A DNA stretch of 64,000 bases from Verrucomicrobiia bacterium (GCA_026414565.1 JAOAIT010000037.1:37617-101616), one strand, 5' to 3'. Shown: positions 52,256-62,300, counted from the stretch's first letter. Notes: a model not told the origin generated them from the sequence alone. Numbers and translations are program-made.

Positions 52256-53296
52256 ATGGCTCGGCCCTTGCGCCTCGAATTTCCCGGCGCCGTTTATTAC
52301 CTCGCCTCGGAGGGAAACGGTGGGGAGGTGGTCTTTCACGGGGAGGAGGACCGGGTTTTATTTTGGGACACGCTGCAGCAAGCCTGCCAGCGGTTTCAGT
52401 GGGAGGTGCTGGCTTTTCGCCTGGTGGCGCGCCGCCTTGAAATGGTGGTGCACACGCCCGCCCCCAACCTGGTGGCAGGGATGAAATGGTTGCTGGGGGC
52501 TTTTACCATCAAGTACAACCGCCGCCATCAACGCCGCGGTCACCTGTTGGCGGGCCGTTATCGCTCGGTGTTGATTGAGCCGAAGGCGCCTTTTCTGCCG
52601 GCGGGGGTGGATTATGTGCATCTGGCGGCGGGCGGCGGGGGTTCACCCGCGCTGCCGGAGGCGGAGGATCCATGGTGCAGTTTGCGTTACTACCTGCTGG
52701 CACCGGCGCAACGCCCGCCGTGGCTGCAGGTGGCCCCGGTTTTCAACGCCCTGGATTTGAAGGATGACGATGCCGGCCGGGCCAAGTTCGCCGCCCGGTT
52801 GCGGACGGTGGCGGCGCATCCCCCGACGGAGCTTTGGGCTTCGTTGCGGCGGGGCTGGCGCATGGGGAGTGACGCGTTTCGCGCCGCGTTGTTGCAATGG
52901 TTGCAGGAGAGCCGCGGCAACTCCGCCGAGCCGGGGCGGGTGCTGGCGCGTGAGCAGGCTGATCTGATCGTGCGCGAGGAGCTGGCGCGCCTGGGCTGGA
53001 CGGAGGCGGAACTGGCGCGGCGGCCCAAGGGGGATCCGGAAAAGGTGCGCATTGCGCGGCGCGTGCGCGCGGAAACAGCGGCCAGCTTGCGGTGGGTGGC
53101 GGCCCGCCTGCAGATGGGGGCGTGGACCAGCGCGGCCAACAGCTTGTATCGCAAAGATAAACCGGCGCCGGCACCCCGGCCGGTTTCTGCGCGTCCGCGC
53201 CCGGCAGCCAGGCCCGCCGTGCCCGCGCCGCAGGAGAAGGCGGCTGCCTCCCTGCCTGCCGTCCCGCCGGAGGATTTACCGCTGCACTGCCTGTAA
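52256..53296 (+). CDS. RAYT-like Y1 transposase relative lacking the HUH histidines
   Basis: 346 residues from ATG 52256. It starts ARPLRLEFPGAVYYLASEG, the typical opening of REP-associated Y1 transposases. Where those enzymes have DNHYHLL, this one reads ARRLEMV (residues 58-64), so both metal-binding histidines are replaced (R60, E62). The Tyr-bearing segment GAFTIKYNRRHQRRGHLLAG (Y87) and the following RYRSVLIE remain. The second half has a helical, DnaA-like-domain-sized region (RAETAASLRWVAARLQMGAW), then a Pro/Ala-rich tail. Conserved fold with lost active site suggests a domesticated DNA-binding protein. It stands alone between a sulfatase and a GH51 gene. Confidence 0.8.
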   Translation: MARPLRLEFPGAVYYLASEGNGGEVVFHGEEDRVLFWDTLQQACQRFQWEVLAFRLVARRLEMVVHTPAPNLVAGMKWLLGAFTIKYNRRHQRRGHLLAGRYRSVLIEPKAPFLPAGVDYVHLAAGGGGSPALPEAEDPWCSLRYYLLAPAQRPPWLQVAPVFNALDLKDDDAGRAKFAARLRTVAAHPPTELWASLRRGWRMGSDAFRAALLQWLQESRGNSAEPGRVLAREQADLIVREELARLGWTEAELARRPKGDPEKVRIARRVRAETAASLRWVAARLQMGAWTSAANSLYRKDKPAPAPRPVSARPRPAARPAVPAPQEKAAASLPAVPPEDLPLHCL

Positions 53297-53316
53297 GTTG
53301 TGTCCGGCGCCCTTGC

Positions 53317-55308
53317 TTATTTCCCGCCAGTCTTTACCGGCACGCGCAACACGCTCAAGGAATAGGCCGGCGCCACATGCGCCACGGCCGGCCCGGTGGG
53401 GGGGAGGGGCTGGGTCAGGGGCGCGATGCGGGTGGGATGCGTCAGGGAGTTTTCCTCAGTCAAGGCCCCGGTCAGGATGAGGGCGCGTCCAGCCCGGCCG
53501 GCGGGGGTGGCGCCGTTGAGCTGGAGGGTGATCATGCGCGGGGTGGCGGTGGCGTTGACCAGCTTGATGATGACTTCCAGGGCGGCTTCGTCGAAGGTGG
53601 CTGAAGCATAGACACGCTCGGGCTGGCCCACCTCGCCCTGCAGGCGGGCGGGCAGGATCAAGTCGCCGCGGTGGCGGGCGAAGGCCTGCTGGACGTAGTA
53701 ATTGGGGGTGCCATAGACGCGCAGGTTGTCGAACCAGATGAGGTTGGGCCGCCACTGCCAGGCGTCCTCATGGGCAAACAGCGGGGCGTAGCTGCTCATG
53801 CGCACCACCTGGCCGTTGCGCTCGAGGCCGGTCATGAAGGCCGCCTCGGCGAGGGCGCACTCCCAGTTGTTGCGGTTGTCGGGGCTGACGGTGCGGACGC
53901 TTTGCGCGGCATATTCGCCCGCAAACACCCGCGGGCCGTTGCGGTCATAGCGGTCATAACGATGGGTGTTGTCCAGAAACCATTGCGGGGGCCGATAGTA
54001 ATGCTCGTCCACAATATCGGCGCGAAGCTGGCGCAGACGGGGCCACAGGAGGTCGAATTTCGGGCCGTCCGGGTCCGGCCCGGCGCTGGAGATGAGGCGG
54101 ATTTCCGGATGCCGCTGCTGGAGTACGCGGGCAAAGCGTTCGTAGCGTTCAAGGTATTGCGGCCCCCATTGCTCGTTGCCGATGCCCAGGAATTTCAAGT
54201 GGAAAGGCCGGGGATGGCCCATAGCGGCGCGACGGGCGCCCCAGACGGTGTTGGTGGGGCCATTGGCAAATTCAATCAAATCCAGGGCATCTTGAATGAA
54301 GGGGTCCAACTGCTCGAGGGGCACCAGCTCGCCGGTGTTGAACTGGCAGGCCATGCCGCAATTCAGAATGGGCAGCGGTTCGGCGCCCAAATCTTCGCAC
54401 AGCAAAAAGTACTCATAAAATCCCAAGCCAAAACTTTGATAATAATCGGGGGTGGGCCGGTGTTTGAACTCCATGTTCCAACGATTGATGATGAGCTTGC
54501 GTTCCTCCGGGCGGCCGATGGTGTTCTTCCATTGGTAACGGTTTTCCAGATTAAATCCCTCCACAATGCAGCCGCCGGGGAAGCGAATGAACCCCGGTTT
54601 CAGCTCGGCCAGCATTTGCACCAGGTCGGCGCGCAGGCCGCCGGGGCGGTTTTTCCAGGTCTGGCGCGGGAAGAGCGAGACCATGTCCAGGTGCACACGG
54701 CCCTGGCCTTCGAAGAGGAGGCGCAGTTTGCCGCGGGCGGCGGTGGTGCGGGCGGTCAACGCGGCCGTGTGCCGCAGCCAGGCCGGTTGGAAGCCTTTGA
54801 GGCGGGTCTGGCCGATGACTTGTCCCTGTTCATCCAGCAATTCCACCTTCAAGGCGGTGGGGCCGCCGCTGACCTGCCGGGCAAAGACGGAAAAAACATA
54901 GGATTCTCCCTGGCGGAGGCCCATGCCGCGAAAGCCTTCATTGAGCAGCGCCACGCCGTGATCCGCGGGTCCCACCGTGACATCCAGGTATTGGGGATTG
55001 TTGGGGTGCAAGGGGTCGCGGGAGCTGACGCCAATCATGGCTGTGCTGCCGGGCGGTCGCACGGTCTGCCAGCCCATGAGCGGCTGGTTGAATTCAAAGG
55101 AGCGGTTTTTAACCAGCTCGGCATAAAGGCCGCCGTCGGCGCCGAAATTGATGTCTTCAAAAAAGATGCCCCACATGACCGGGCTGACCCGGGCGATGGG
55201 CCGGTGGACATCCACCTCGAGGCGGCATGGGAGTTCGTTCGCCGCCCCCAGGCTCAGGGACAAGAGGGCCAGGCCGGCGGCCGACAGAGCACGAGCAATT
55301 ATTTTCAT
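53317..55308 (-). CDS. Secreted alpha-L-arabinofuranosidase, GH51
   Basis: 663 residues from ATG 55308 with a signal peptide (KIIARALSAAGLALLSLSLG). It opens with the GH51 strand PVMWGIFFEDINFGADGGLY. A CBM4/9-like module follows (about 60-210). Acid/base Glu379 lies in LGIGNEQWGPQYLERY and nucleophile Glu465 in FAGEYAAQSV. The C-terminal beta domain ends YSLSVLRVPV. It lacks the concanavalin-like insert of the paralogue at 9133, so the two differ in domain makeup. It is followed by the RAYT-like gene in convergent orientation; the UroD-fold gene lies upstream on the same strand, 62 bases away. Confidence 0.93.
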   Translation of the reverse strand: MKIIARALSAAGLALLSLSLGAANELPCRLEVDVHRPIARVSPVMWGIFFEDINFGADGGLYAELVKNRSFEFNQPLMGWQTVRPPGSTAMIGVSSRDPLHPNNPQYLDVTVGPADHGVALLNEGFRGMGLRQGESYVFSVFARQVSGGPTALKVELLDEQGQVIGQTRLKGFQPAWLRHTAALTARTTAARGKLRLLFEGQGRVHLDMVSLFPRQTWKNRPGGLRADLVQMLAELKPGFIRFPGGCIVEGFNLENRYQWKNTIGRPEERKLIINRWNMEFKHRPTPDYYQSFGLGFYEYFLLCEDLGAEPLPILNCGMACQFNTGELVPLEQLDPFIQDALDLIEFANGPTNTVWGARRAAMGHPRPFHLKFLGIGNEQWGPQYLERYERFARVLQQRHPEIRLISSAGPDPDGPKFDLLWPRLRQLRADIVDEHYYRPPQWFLDNTHRYDRYDRNGPRVFAGEYAAQSVRTVSPDNRNNWECALAEAAFMTGLERNGQVVRMSSYAPLFAHEDAWQWRPNLIWFDNLRVYGTPNYYVQQAFARHRGDLILPARLQGEVGQPERVYASATFDEAALEVIIKLVNATATPRMITLQLNGATPAGRAGRALILTGALTEENSLTHPTRIAPLTQPLPPTGPAVAHVAPAYSLSVLRVPVKTGGK

Positions 55309-55370
55309 AGCTTTATTTATAAAGTCAGGCGCAGCGGTTGACAACCGCAGATGCGCGCGGCCATTCCAAA

Positions 55371-56405
55371 TCATGCGGCCCGGGCAGCCGCCACCAGGGC
55401 ATAAAGATTCGCGCCGGGGGTGCCGGGGGAGACGCCGCCGCCGGCGGAGAGCAGCCAGCGCCGGGAGTCGGCGAGGCCGGCCCGGGCGTGGCGCACGGCC
55501 TCGGCCACCTGCCCGGGCGTGCCCTGGGCGAGGACTTCGAGCGGGGGGACATTGCCCATGAGGCAGATATCGGGCCCGCAGAGTTCGCGCACGCGCGGCA
55601 GCGGCTGCAGGTGGGTGAAGTTGAAAATGTCCACCGGAATTTCGCGCAGGAAACGGTAAGGCACCACGTTGTTGGTGTCGTTGTGGAAGATTTTTAACGC
55701 TGTGGGAAAGGCGCGGAAAATCTGTTGCAGATAAGGCAGGGCGAAGGTCTGAAAATCTTTGGGCGAAAGAAAGCCGGTAATATCATCAAGCACCATGATT
55801 CCCTGGACCGCCGGGCCTGCCGCCGCGGCCTGGGCTTCGAGCCAGCGGGTGATGAATCGGGCGAGCACCTGCAACAGGCGGTGCGCCTTGTCGGGCTCGG
55901 TTTTGAGGCCCATGAGAAATTCGCTGACGCCCACCAGGTGGGTGGCCAGCGTCAACGGCCCGCGGGCCGCCACGATGCGCACCTCATGACCGGCCTCGGC
56001 CAGCCGCGGGTGGGAGCGGCGATAAAGCGTCAGGAGATAGGGCAGGAAGCCGTCGGTTTCGGGGTTGGGTTCGCTCAACTCGGGCAGGGCGTCCCAGGTC
56101 TCCACCAGCGGCAGGACCTGGGGCGTTTTGTCGTGGTAAAAAAGCGTTTTGCAGCCGAAGGCGCTGGGTTCGGCGCCCATGCCGATTTCCGCCCAGAAAC
56201 CGGGCAGGAAGATGAGGTCGGGGAATTCGCGGATGACGCGGAAGTTGGCCTCCAGCCAGACGTCGGGCGCGAAGAGATAGTCCAGGGTGGACAGGCCGAG
56301 GTATCCGGGGATCCAGGGACTGTCCACAATCAGCGCCACGGGGAGATGGGGGAGGGCTTCGCCGCGGGCGCAACGGCGGAGGGTTTCCCATTGGGCAGAG
56401 GTCAT
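55371..56405 (-). CDS. Uroporphyrinogen decarboxylase-fold (MtaA/CmuA-like) protein
   Basis: A 344-residue TIM barrel of the UroD superfamily. The clearest text is VQGIMVLDDITGFLSPKDFQTFALPYLQQ, the SPxxFxxF-PY motif of the methyltransferase-like branch, then KIFHNDTNNVVPYRFLREI and NFTHLQPLPRVRELCG, CLMGNVPPLEVLAQGTP and SAGGGVSPGTPGANLYALV. Haem-pathway HemE residues are not recognisable, so it is not taken as the haem enzyme. Verrucomicrobia often carry such genes beside oxidoreductases for unknown catabolic demethylation or sugar pathways. A Gfo/Idh/MocA gene ends three bases upstream. Confidence 0.82.
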   Translation of the reverse strand: MTSAQWETLRRCARGEALPHLPVALIVDSPWIPGYLGLSTLDYLFAPDVWLEANFRVIREFPDLIFLPGFWAEIGMGAEPSAFGCKTLFYHDKTPQVLPLVETWDALPELSEPNPETDGFLPYLLTLYRRSHPRLAEAGHEVRIVAARGPLTLATHLVGVSEFLMGLKTEPDKAHRLLQVLARFITRWLEAQAAAAGPAVQGIMVLDDITGFLSPKDFQTFALPYLQQIFRAFPTALKIFHNDTNNVVPYRFLREIPVDIFNFTHLQPLPRVRELCGPDICLMGNVPPLEVLAQGTPGQVAEAVRHARAGLADSRRWLLSAGGGVSPGTPGANLYALVAAARAA

Positions 56406-56408
56406 GGA

Positions 56409-57488
56409 TTAGAGTCGGAGGGCTTGAGCCTGGGCTTGCAGGCTGAGTTCAGCGGCCAAAAAGGTGTGCGCCTGGGGCATGGCGGTTTCGGTGCGGTCCA
56501 GGCAGTCGCGGATCAAGGCGCCAAAGTAGGGAAAGCCCACCTTGCCCTGCACGGCCAGATGATGCTCGCCGTGGGCATCCACCAGATAGACATGATCGCT
56601 GGCGCGGTCGCGGGCGACGTCCAGGTACTTGCGCAGTTCAATGGTGCCGGTGGTGCCGATGATAAAAGTGCGGCCATCCCCCCAGGCGCCGAGGCCGTCC
56701 GGGGTGTACCAGTCCACCCGGCAGTAAAAGGTGGCGCCATTGTCCGCCACCGCGGTGGCATCGCCGAAGTCCTCAAACTCGGGGTATTGACTGGCGTAAT
56801 AATTGGTGACGCGGCTGTGGAGGACCCGGGCGCTGCGGGCGCCGGCAAAGGCCAGGAATTGCTCGAATTGATGGCTGGCGAGGTCGCAGAGAATGCCGCC
56901 TGTTTTATGCCGGTCGAAAAACCACGGCGGGCGCGTGGGTGCGTTCATGCGGTGCGGCCCCAGGCCGGCCACATGCAGCACACGGCCGATGCGGCCCCCC
57001 TGGATGAGCTGGCCGGCGTACAGGGCGGCCTCGCAGTGCAGGCGCTCGGCGTAGTACACGGCGAAGAGGCGGCCGGTTTGTCGCACTTTTTCGCGCGCGG
57101 CGGCCAGTTGTTCCAGGGTGGTGAAGGCCGGTTTGTCCGCAAAGTAATCCTTGCCGTGCTCCATGACGCGCAGGCCCAGGGGGGTGCGCTGGCAGGGGAC
57201 GGGCGCGGCGGCCACAAGCTGCAAGGTGGCATCGTTCAGGATTTCGGCCTCGCTGGCGGCGGCCCGGACGCCGGGGTAGGTCTGGCAAAAGCGTTTCACC
57301 TTCTCCGGGTCGGGATCGTACACGGCCACAAGCTGGCCGCCGGCCTCCAGCAGGCCATTGCACATGCCATAAATGTGGCCGTGATCCAGGCCAATGGCCG
57401 CGAAGCGAAACTCCCCGGGCGCGCACACCACATTGGGCCTGCCCTTGGGGGCATACATCATGCCGTCCGCTTTCTGGAAGTCGCTCAT
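56409..57488 (-). CDS. Gfo/Idh/MocA family oxidoreductase, cytosolic
   Basis: 359 residues without a signal peptide. The Rossmann domain begins FRFAAIGLDHGHIYGMCNGL (the usual GxGxxG is GLDHGH), then LVAVYDPDPEKVKRFCQTY. The dinucleotide-contact lysine is in DYFADKPAFTTLEQLAAARE. The substrate domain has GGILCDLASHQFEQFLAFAG, an H-x3-F variant of the usual D-x3-H stretch. It may oxidise a sugar or inositol-like compound. It is three bases from the UroD-fold gene and so co-transcribed. It is divergent from the secreted unknown at 57605, 116 bases away, which suggests a shared control region. Confidence 0.88.
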   Translation of the reverse strand: MSDFQKADGMMYAPKGRPNVVCAPGEFRFAAIGLDHGHIYGMCNGLLEAGGQLVAVYDPDPEKVKRFCQTYPGVRAAASEAEILNDATLQLVAAAPVPCQRTPLGLRVMEHGKDYFADKPAFTTLEQLAAAREKVRQTGRLFAVYYAERLHCEAALYAGQLIQGGRIGRVLHVAGLGPHRMNAPTRPPWFFDRHKTGGILCDLASHQFEQFLAFAGARSARVLHSRVTNYYASQYPEFEDFGDATAVADNGATFYCRVDWYTPDGLGAWGDGRTFIIGTTGTIELRKYLDVARDRASDHVYLVDAHGEHHLAVQGKVGFPYFGALIRDCLDRTETAMPQAHTFLAAELSLQAQAQALRL

Positions 57489-57604
57489 GGCCGCGGAGGA
57501 TAAAACAGCGCGCCCGGTTCCGCAATGGCGGGGTGAGGGAGAGGGGAAGCGCAGCCCTGTGGGCGGCGCTTGACAGCCGCAAGCCAGCTCGCGACGCTGG
57601 CGGC

Positions 57605-58813
57605 ATGAAACCAGGCATTTGGTTGGTTATCTGGCTTTTGGGCTTGCCGCTGCTGCGGGCGGCCCATCCGGAACTGCAATTTGACGGCCCCATGTCGCGG
57701 GCGGTTTTGGAGCGTTATCTTTCCCGTGCCATCACGATGATGGATTATTGCACGGGCCAGGGAAGTCCGGAGGACAATCTGCGGATGCTGCAAAACATTG
57801 GCGCGCGGTTCGCGGGGCGCGTGCTCTATATGTGGGGACGGGAAAACCAGTTTTCCAACCGCGTGCAACGGGCGCGGGAGATTGCGGCGCGCACCCACCA
57901 GGTGATGCCGGAGCTGATCCTGCAGGGGTGTGTGTTTGAGATTGTGACGCCGCAGGTGGAGACTGTGCCCATTCCGCCGGAGGTGTTTCAGGCCTTCGGG
58001 GTGCCGGTGGAGACCCGCAACTTTCGCTACGCGGCAATGCTGTTTGATCAGGGCGTGTACCTCAATCATTGGGGGCGGGATACCACCGTGCCCGACATGA
58101 CCAAACTGGAAACGCGCATGTGGTTTTACCACGTGGCCACCACCTACATCAGCGCCGGCATGGAGGCGATTCACTTCGGGCAGGTGGCGCTCATTGGGCG
58201 GCAGGATAAAAATTATGACGGTTGGTGGGACATGTTGACGCGGGTGCGCCAGTATGCCGCGCGTCATGCGCGCCGCCACTGGGTGTTGTGCGATGCGCAC
58301 ACCCCGGACGGCGGCCCGCGGCGCGGGGAGCAATTATTGTTTGATTTTCACTCGTTTCCGCTCCGCATCAAAGAGGTGTTGGAGCAACCGCAGAAAGGCA
58401 TTTTGGAGAAAGGCTATCTGGACAGCCTCTACGGCCGCAGCCGCGGGGGATTGACGCCCGCGGGCTGGCGCTGCGAGAGCCTGCCGTACCTGGTGGAGGT
58501 GGACAACTGGGGCGGCAGCGCCAAACCGGGCACGCCGGGCATGAAGTTCTGGGTTTGGGGCTATGATGAAATGTCCTGGTTTGCGCATCAGCCGGAGGAC
58601 TACCGCAATGAGTGGCTGCGGTATGCCTGGAAATGGGTGCGGGACAACGATCCCAACGGCTGGCTGCAAATGCCCGGCAGCCGGGTGCTGCATACGCCGG
58701 TGGATACCCCGCAAGGCCGCCGCAACTGGTATTACGCCAACATGCAGCGCCATTTCCCCCAGGGTTTCAATCAGGAAGACACCATCAAGGAGATTTGGGC
58801 GGGGGCCAAATAG
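57605..58813 (+). CDS. Secreted protein of unknown family
   Basis: 402 residues from ATG 57605 with a signal peptide (KPGIWLVIWLLGLPLLRAAH). I do not recognise the family. It is rich in aromatic and acidic residues set in short helices, for example MDYCTGQGSPEDNL, VLYMWGRENQFSNRVQRARE, YISAGMEAIHFGQVALIGRQ, HWVLCDAHTPDGGPRRGEQL and LPYLVEVDNWGGSAKPGTPG. The pattern would suit a TIM-barrel glycoside hydrolase, with candidate acids in GMEAIHFGQ and VEVDNWG, but that is a guess. It is divergent from the Gfo/Idh/MocA and UroD-fold operon. Paralogues in related genomes would show conserved acids. Confidence 0.7.
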   Translation: MKPGIWLVIWLLGLPLLRAAHPELQFDGPMSRAVLERYLSRAITMMDYCTGQGSPEDNLRMLQNIGARFAGRVLYMWGRENQFSNRVQRAREIAARTHQVMPELILQGCVFEIVTPQVETVPIPPEVFQAFGVPVETRNFRYAAMLFDQGVYLNHWGRDTTVPDMTKLETRMWFYHVATTYISAGMEAIHFGQVALIGRQDKNYDGWWDMLTRVRQYAARHARRHWVLCDAHTPDGGPRRGEQLLFDFHSFPLRIKEVLEQPQKGILEKGYLDSLYGRSRGGLTPAGWRCESLPYLVEVDNWGGSAKPGTPGMKFWVWGYDEMSWFAHQPEDYRNEWLRYAWKWVRDNDPNGWLQMPGSRVLHTPVDTPQGRRNWYYANMQRHFPQGFNQEDTIKEIWAGAK

Positions 58814-58826
58814 GCGCCAACCTTAC

Positions 58827-58852
58827 GCCCGCCGGGGCAGGGCGAGGCGGGC
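58827..58852. terminator. Hairpin between the secreted unknown and cutA
   Basis: GCCCGCC at 58827-58833 pairs perfectly with GGCGGGC at 58846-58852 across a 12-base loop. It lies 14 bases after the stop of the secreted unknown, in a convergent gap. There is no T-run on either side, so terminator function is tentative. Confidence 0.35.
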
Positions 58853-58906
58853 ACAAACGCAAAACCCGAGTAGAACTCAAGGGCCGGGCTGCTGGGGGCG
58901 GCGCCA

Positions 58907-59317
58907 TCACTCCCCGGCGGGACCAGGGCTGGAGTCTCGCGATGCCCGGCGGCTTGTTCGGGAAGAATGGCCGGATTTTTCTTTGCGTACCTCGCCGGCC
59001 AGCCAGTGCAAATATTTGGGCGTGCCTTGGGCCAGGGGCAGGGCAAGGATTTCCGGCGTGTCGTAGGGATGGTGGGCGAGGATGGTTTTTTCCAGGGCGG
59101 CAAGCTGGCGGCGGGTGGTCTTGAGGATGAGCAAAACCTCGGAGCTGGTTTCCAATTTGCCCTGCCACCAGTAATGCGATTCCAGGCCGGGGACCAGATT
59201 GGCGCAGGCGGCCACGCGCCCCTGAAGGACGGCCTGGGCTAGGCGGCGGGCGGCGTCGGTGTCCGGCGCGGTGACCAGCACAACCACAAAAGCGGCGGCA
59301 GTTTTCACTTCCGCCAA
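58907..59317 (-). CDS. cutA: CutA1 divalent-cation tolerance protein
   Basis: 136 residues. A small ferredoxin-like trimer widespread in all domains and implicated in copper/divalent ion tolerance in E. coli, though its molecular role is unsettled. Text matching the family is VVVLVTAPDTDAARRLAQAV, GRVAACANLVPGLESHYWWQ, GKLETSSEVLLILKTTRRQL and HHPYDTPEILALPL. The C-terminal 30 residues (EVRKEKSGHSSRTSRRASRD) extend beyond the usual end of about 110 and are of no known role. No neighbour suggests a metal function. Confidence 0.93.
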   Translation of the reverse strand: MAEVKTAAAFVVVLVTAPDTDAARRLAQAVLQGRVAACANLVPGLESHYWWQGKLETSSEVLLILKTTRRQLAALEKTILAHHPYDTPEILALPLAQGTPKYLHWLAGEVRKEKSGHSSRTSRRASRDSSPGPAGE

Positions 59318-59382
59318 ACTAGCGCGGGTGGCTTGGGCGCGGCAATGGAAAATGCGCCGTTGAACTGGGCGGGCGGGGAGGG

Positions 59383-62300
59383 TTAAGGCTCCGGCTTGAG
59401 CGGGGGGAGGTCAGCCAGGGCTTCCACCTGCTCGCGCAGGATGTGGGCGGCGCGGCGATAGAGATCGGAGATGGAGGCCTGCTCGCGCTGGGCGCGCAGG
59501 ACCGAGAAATCCACCGGCGGGCCGATGCGGACCTCGATGTGGCCCGGGCGGGGGATGACGCGGCCCTTGGGCAGGGCGTCATAGGCGCCCTGAATCCAGA
59601 CCGGGATGATGGGATAATCCAATTCCACCGCCAGCACGCCCACGCCGGGCTTGAAGGGTTGCAAATCGCCGGTGATGGAGCGGGTGCCCTCGGGAAAGAT
59701 GAGGATGGAGCGCCCGCTGTCGAGGACGGTTTTGCACACGGCGAGGCTTTCGGCGGCGTTGGCTTCGCGGTCCAGCGGCAGGGCGTTGAGGAAGGTGGTG
59801 AAAAACCAGCGTTTGAAGGGCGTGTTGAAAAAGTAATCCTTGGCCGCCATGGCGTGGAGGTTGCGCGCGGCCGGCCCCAGCACTTTGCGGATGGCCGGCA
59901 GATCCAGATGACTGGAATGGTTGGCGGCCAGGATGTAGGGGCCATGGGCAGGCAGGTGCTCCAGGCCGTCGCCGCGCACGCGCAGGTGCGTGCTCATGAT
60001 GAAGCCGGTGACGGCCTCGAAGAGGCCGCGCAGCAGCAGGCGGCCGCGGGTCTGGCGCATGCCGGCCTGGAGGGCGTCGTGCGGCACCTGGGCGCGCTCC
60101 CACAGGCGGCGGGTGCGGCGGGGCCGGGCGGCGGCCTGTTGCTGGCGGGCCTGCTCCACCACGGTGACCACGTCCTGCACGGTCAGGACTTTGTCCTCCG
60201 TGCCGGGCGGCAGGGTCAGGGAGAAACGGACTTCGAGGGTTTGCAGCAAATCCACCCGGCCGATGGAGTCAATGCCCAAATCCATTTGTAACTTATGGTG
60301 GGGCTCGATTTCGGCGGGGGTGAGGTTGCCCGCCACGCGGGCCACGGCGCGGGCCACTTCCACCGCCACGGTGCTGGTATCGGCGAGGGATTCGCCCGGG
60401 GTGGCGGCCAGCGCGGCCACGGCGGGGGCGGGGGTGGGTTTGAGGGGGCGGGCGCCGGCCAGATAACGCTGGCGCACCTTGGCCCGCTGGATTTTCAGGG
60501 TGGTGGTTTTCGGCAAATCTTCCGTTTGAAACTCCAGCCGGCTTACGCGCTGATGGCTGGGCAGGTCGGCGCAGATTTTGGCCACGGCCGCCTCGATGGC
60601 CGGGCGGGCCTCCGGATTCTCCGGCACCACTACCAGGGTGACTTCCTCGCCCTGGCCGTCCCGGCCGGGCAGGCCGATGACGCACATTTCCTTCAGGCCG
60701 GGCAGGCCCTGGAGGTGGTGCTCCACGTCATCGGGATAGACGTTTTTGCCGGCACTGGTGACGATGATGTCCTTGAGGCGGCCGGTGATGTAAAGGTAGC
60801 CGTCCTCGTCAAACTTGCCGAGGTCGCCGGTCTTGAACCAGCCTTCGGTGAACACCGCGGCGGTGGCCTGGGGGTTGTGCCAGTAGCCGTGCATCACCGA
60901 GGGGCCGCGCACGAGGATCTCGCCGATTTCGTCGTCCGCCTCGAGGGGCAAAATATTGATTTCCATGCCGGGAATGACCGGGCCGACGGAGCCGGCTTTG
61001 GGGGCGGACAGGGGGTTGACGGTGAGCACCGGCGAGGTTTCGGTCAGCCCGTAACCCTCGCAAATGGTGAGGCCAAAGCGTTTGAAATAGTGGAAGATGT
61101 CGGGGTCCAGCGCCGCGCCGCCGGAGACGAACACGCGGATGTGGCCGCCGAAGGCCTCGTGAACTTTGCGGAAGATGCGGGGCCGCCAGTTGGCGCCGAA
61201 GACTTCGCCGGCCAGGCAGGCCAGCTCGCCCGCCTCGAGCATCAGTTGCCCGGCCAGACCAGCGGCCTGGATGCGGGCCTGAATGCCGTCGCGGAAGAGC
61301 TTGAAGAGGCGGGGCACGCCGAGCATGACGGTGATTTCATTCAGCCGCATGGCGTCCAGCACTTCCTGGGCCTTGAGTTGTTCGAGATGGTAGATGGACG
61401 CTCCGCCGAGCATGGGGATCAGGAAACCGGCCGTGAACTCGAAGGCATGATGCAGGGGGAGGACGGAAAGGAAACGGTCGGATTCCAGCGGTTCGAGCAC
61501 TTCGGAAACTGCCATGGCGTTGGCCACAAAGTTGGCATGGGTGAGCATCACGCCCTTGGGTTCGACGGTGGTGCCGCTGGTGAACAGGAGCGAGGCCAGC
61601 GCCTCGGGGGCAGGATCGCGCAAGGGGCGGCTCTCGGGGCTGGCTTTGGGATGGGGCCATGCCTCTCCCGCAAACGGCTCCACCTCCTGCAGGAGATTCA
61701 GGCAGAGGGGCAGGCGGGGGCCGCCGTGGCCGTTGCCATTGCTGCGCAAAGTTTTCAGACAGGCCGGGCTGATCACCAGCGCCCGGGCGCCCACCATCTC
61801 CAGGATGCGCCGGGTTTCCCCCGCCGGCAGCATGCGGTCCAGCGGCACGGCAGTGGCGCCGGCGCGGACGATGGCCAGGTAGGCCAGGGCCCACTCCGGG
61901 CAGTTCTCGCCCATGAGGGCGACGCGATCGCCCACGTGCAGGTTCAGGCGGGCCGCCAGTTTGCGGGCCAGATGGCCTGATTTTTCCCAAAAATCGGTGT
62001 AGGTCAGCCGCACATGGGCGGGGCCATTTTCGGGGCGGGAGCGGCGGATTTCGAGGAAGGTTTTGCTGCCAAACCGTTCATGGCCGCGGCGGGCGATGTC
62101 CACGATGGTTTGCGGCACCCCCCGAATGGTGGGGGCGGCGGCGGCCGTTTTGGCGGCGCGCGCCTCCTCGTCCAGCAGCCGTCCCTGGCCGGCGCCGGTG
62201 CGGGGCACGGCGTCCATGCGGAGGATGTTGCGCTTGAGGCCGGGGATGTGCACATCCTGCAGGTAGCCGCGCCAATGGAAGACCCGTGGGTCAAAGTTGA

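Noticed and set aside
53317..55308. Reading the RAYT-like gene and GH51 as a mobile transposon unit
   Set aside because: No terminal inverted repeats or target duplications were seen around them, and the genes are convergent with ordinary spacing.
60295..61980. 561-codon plus-strand frame within the lipid enzyme gene
   Set aside because: It is antisense to intact ligase and ACP motifs.
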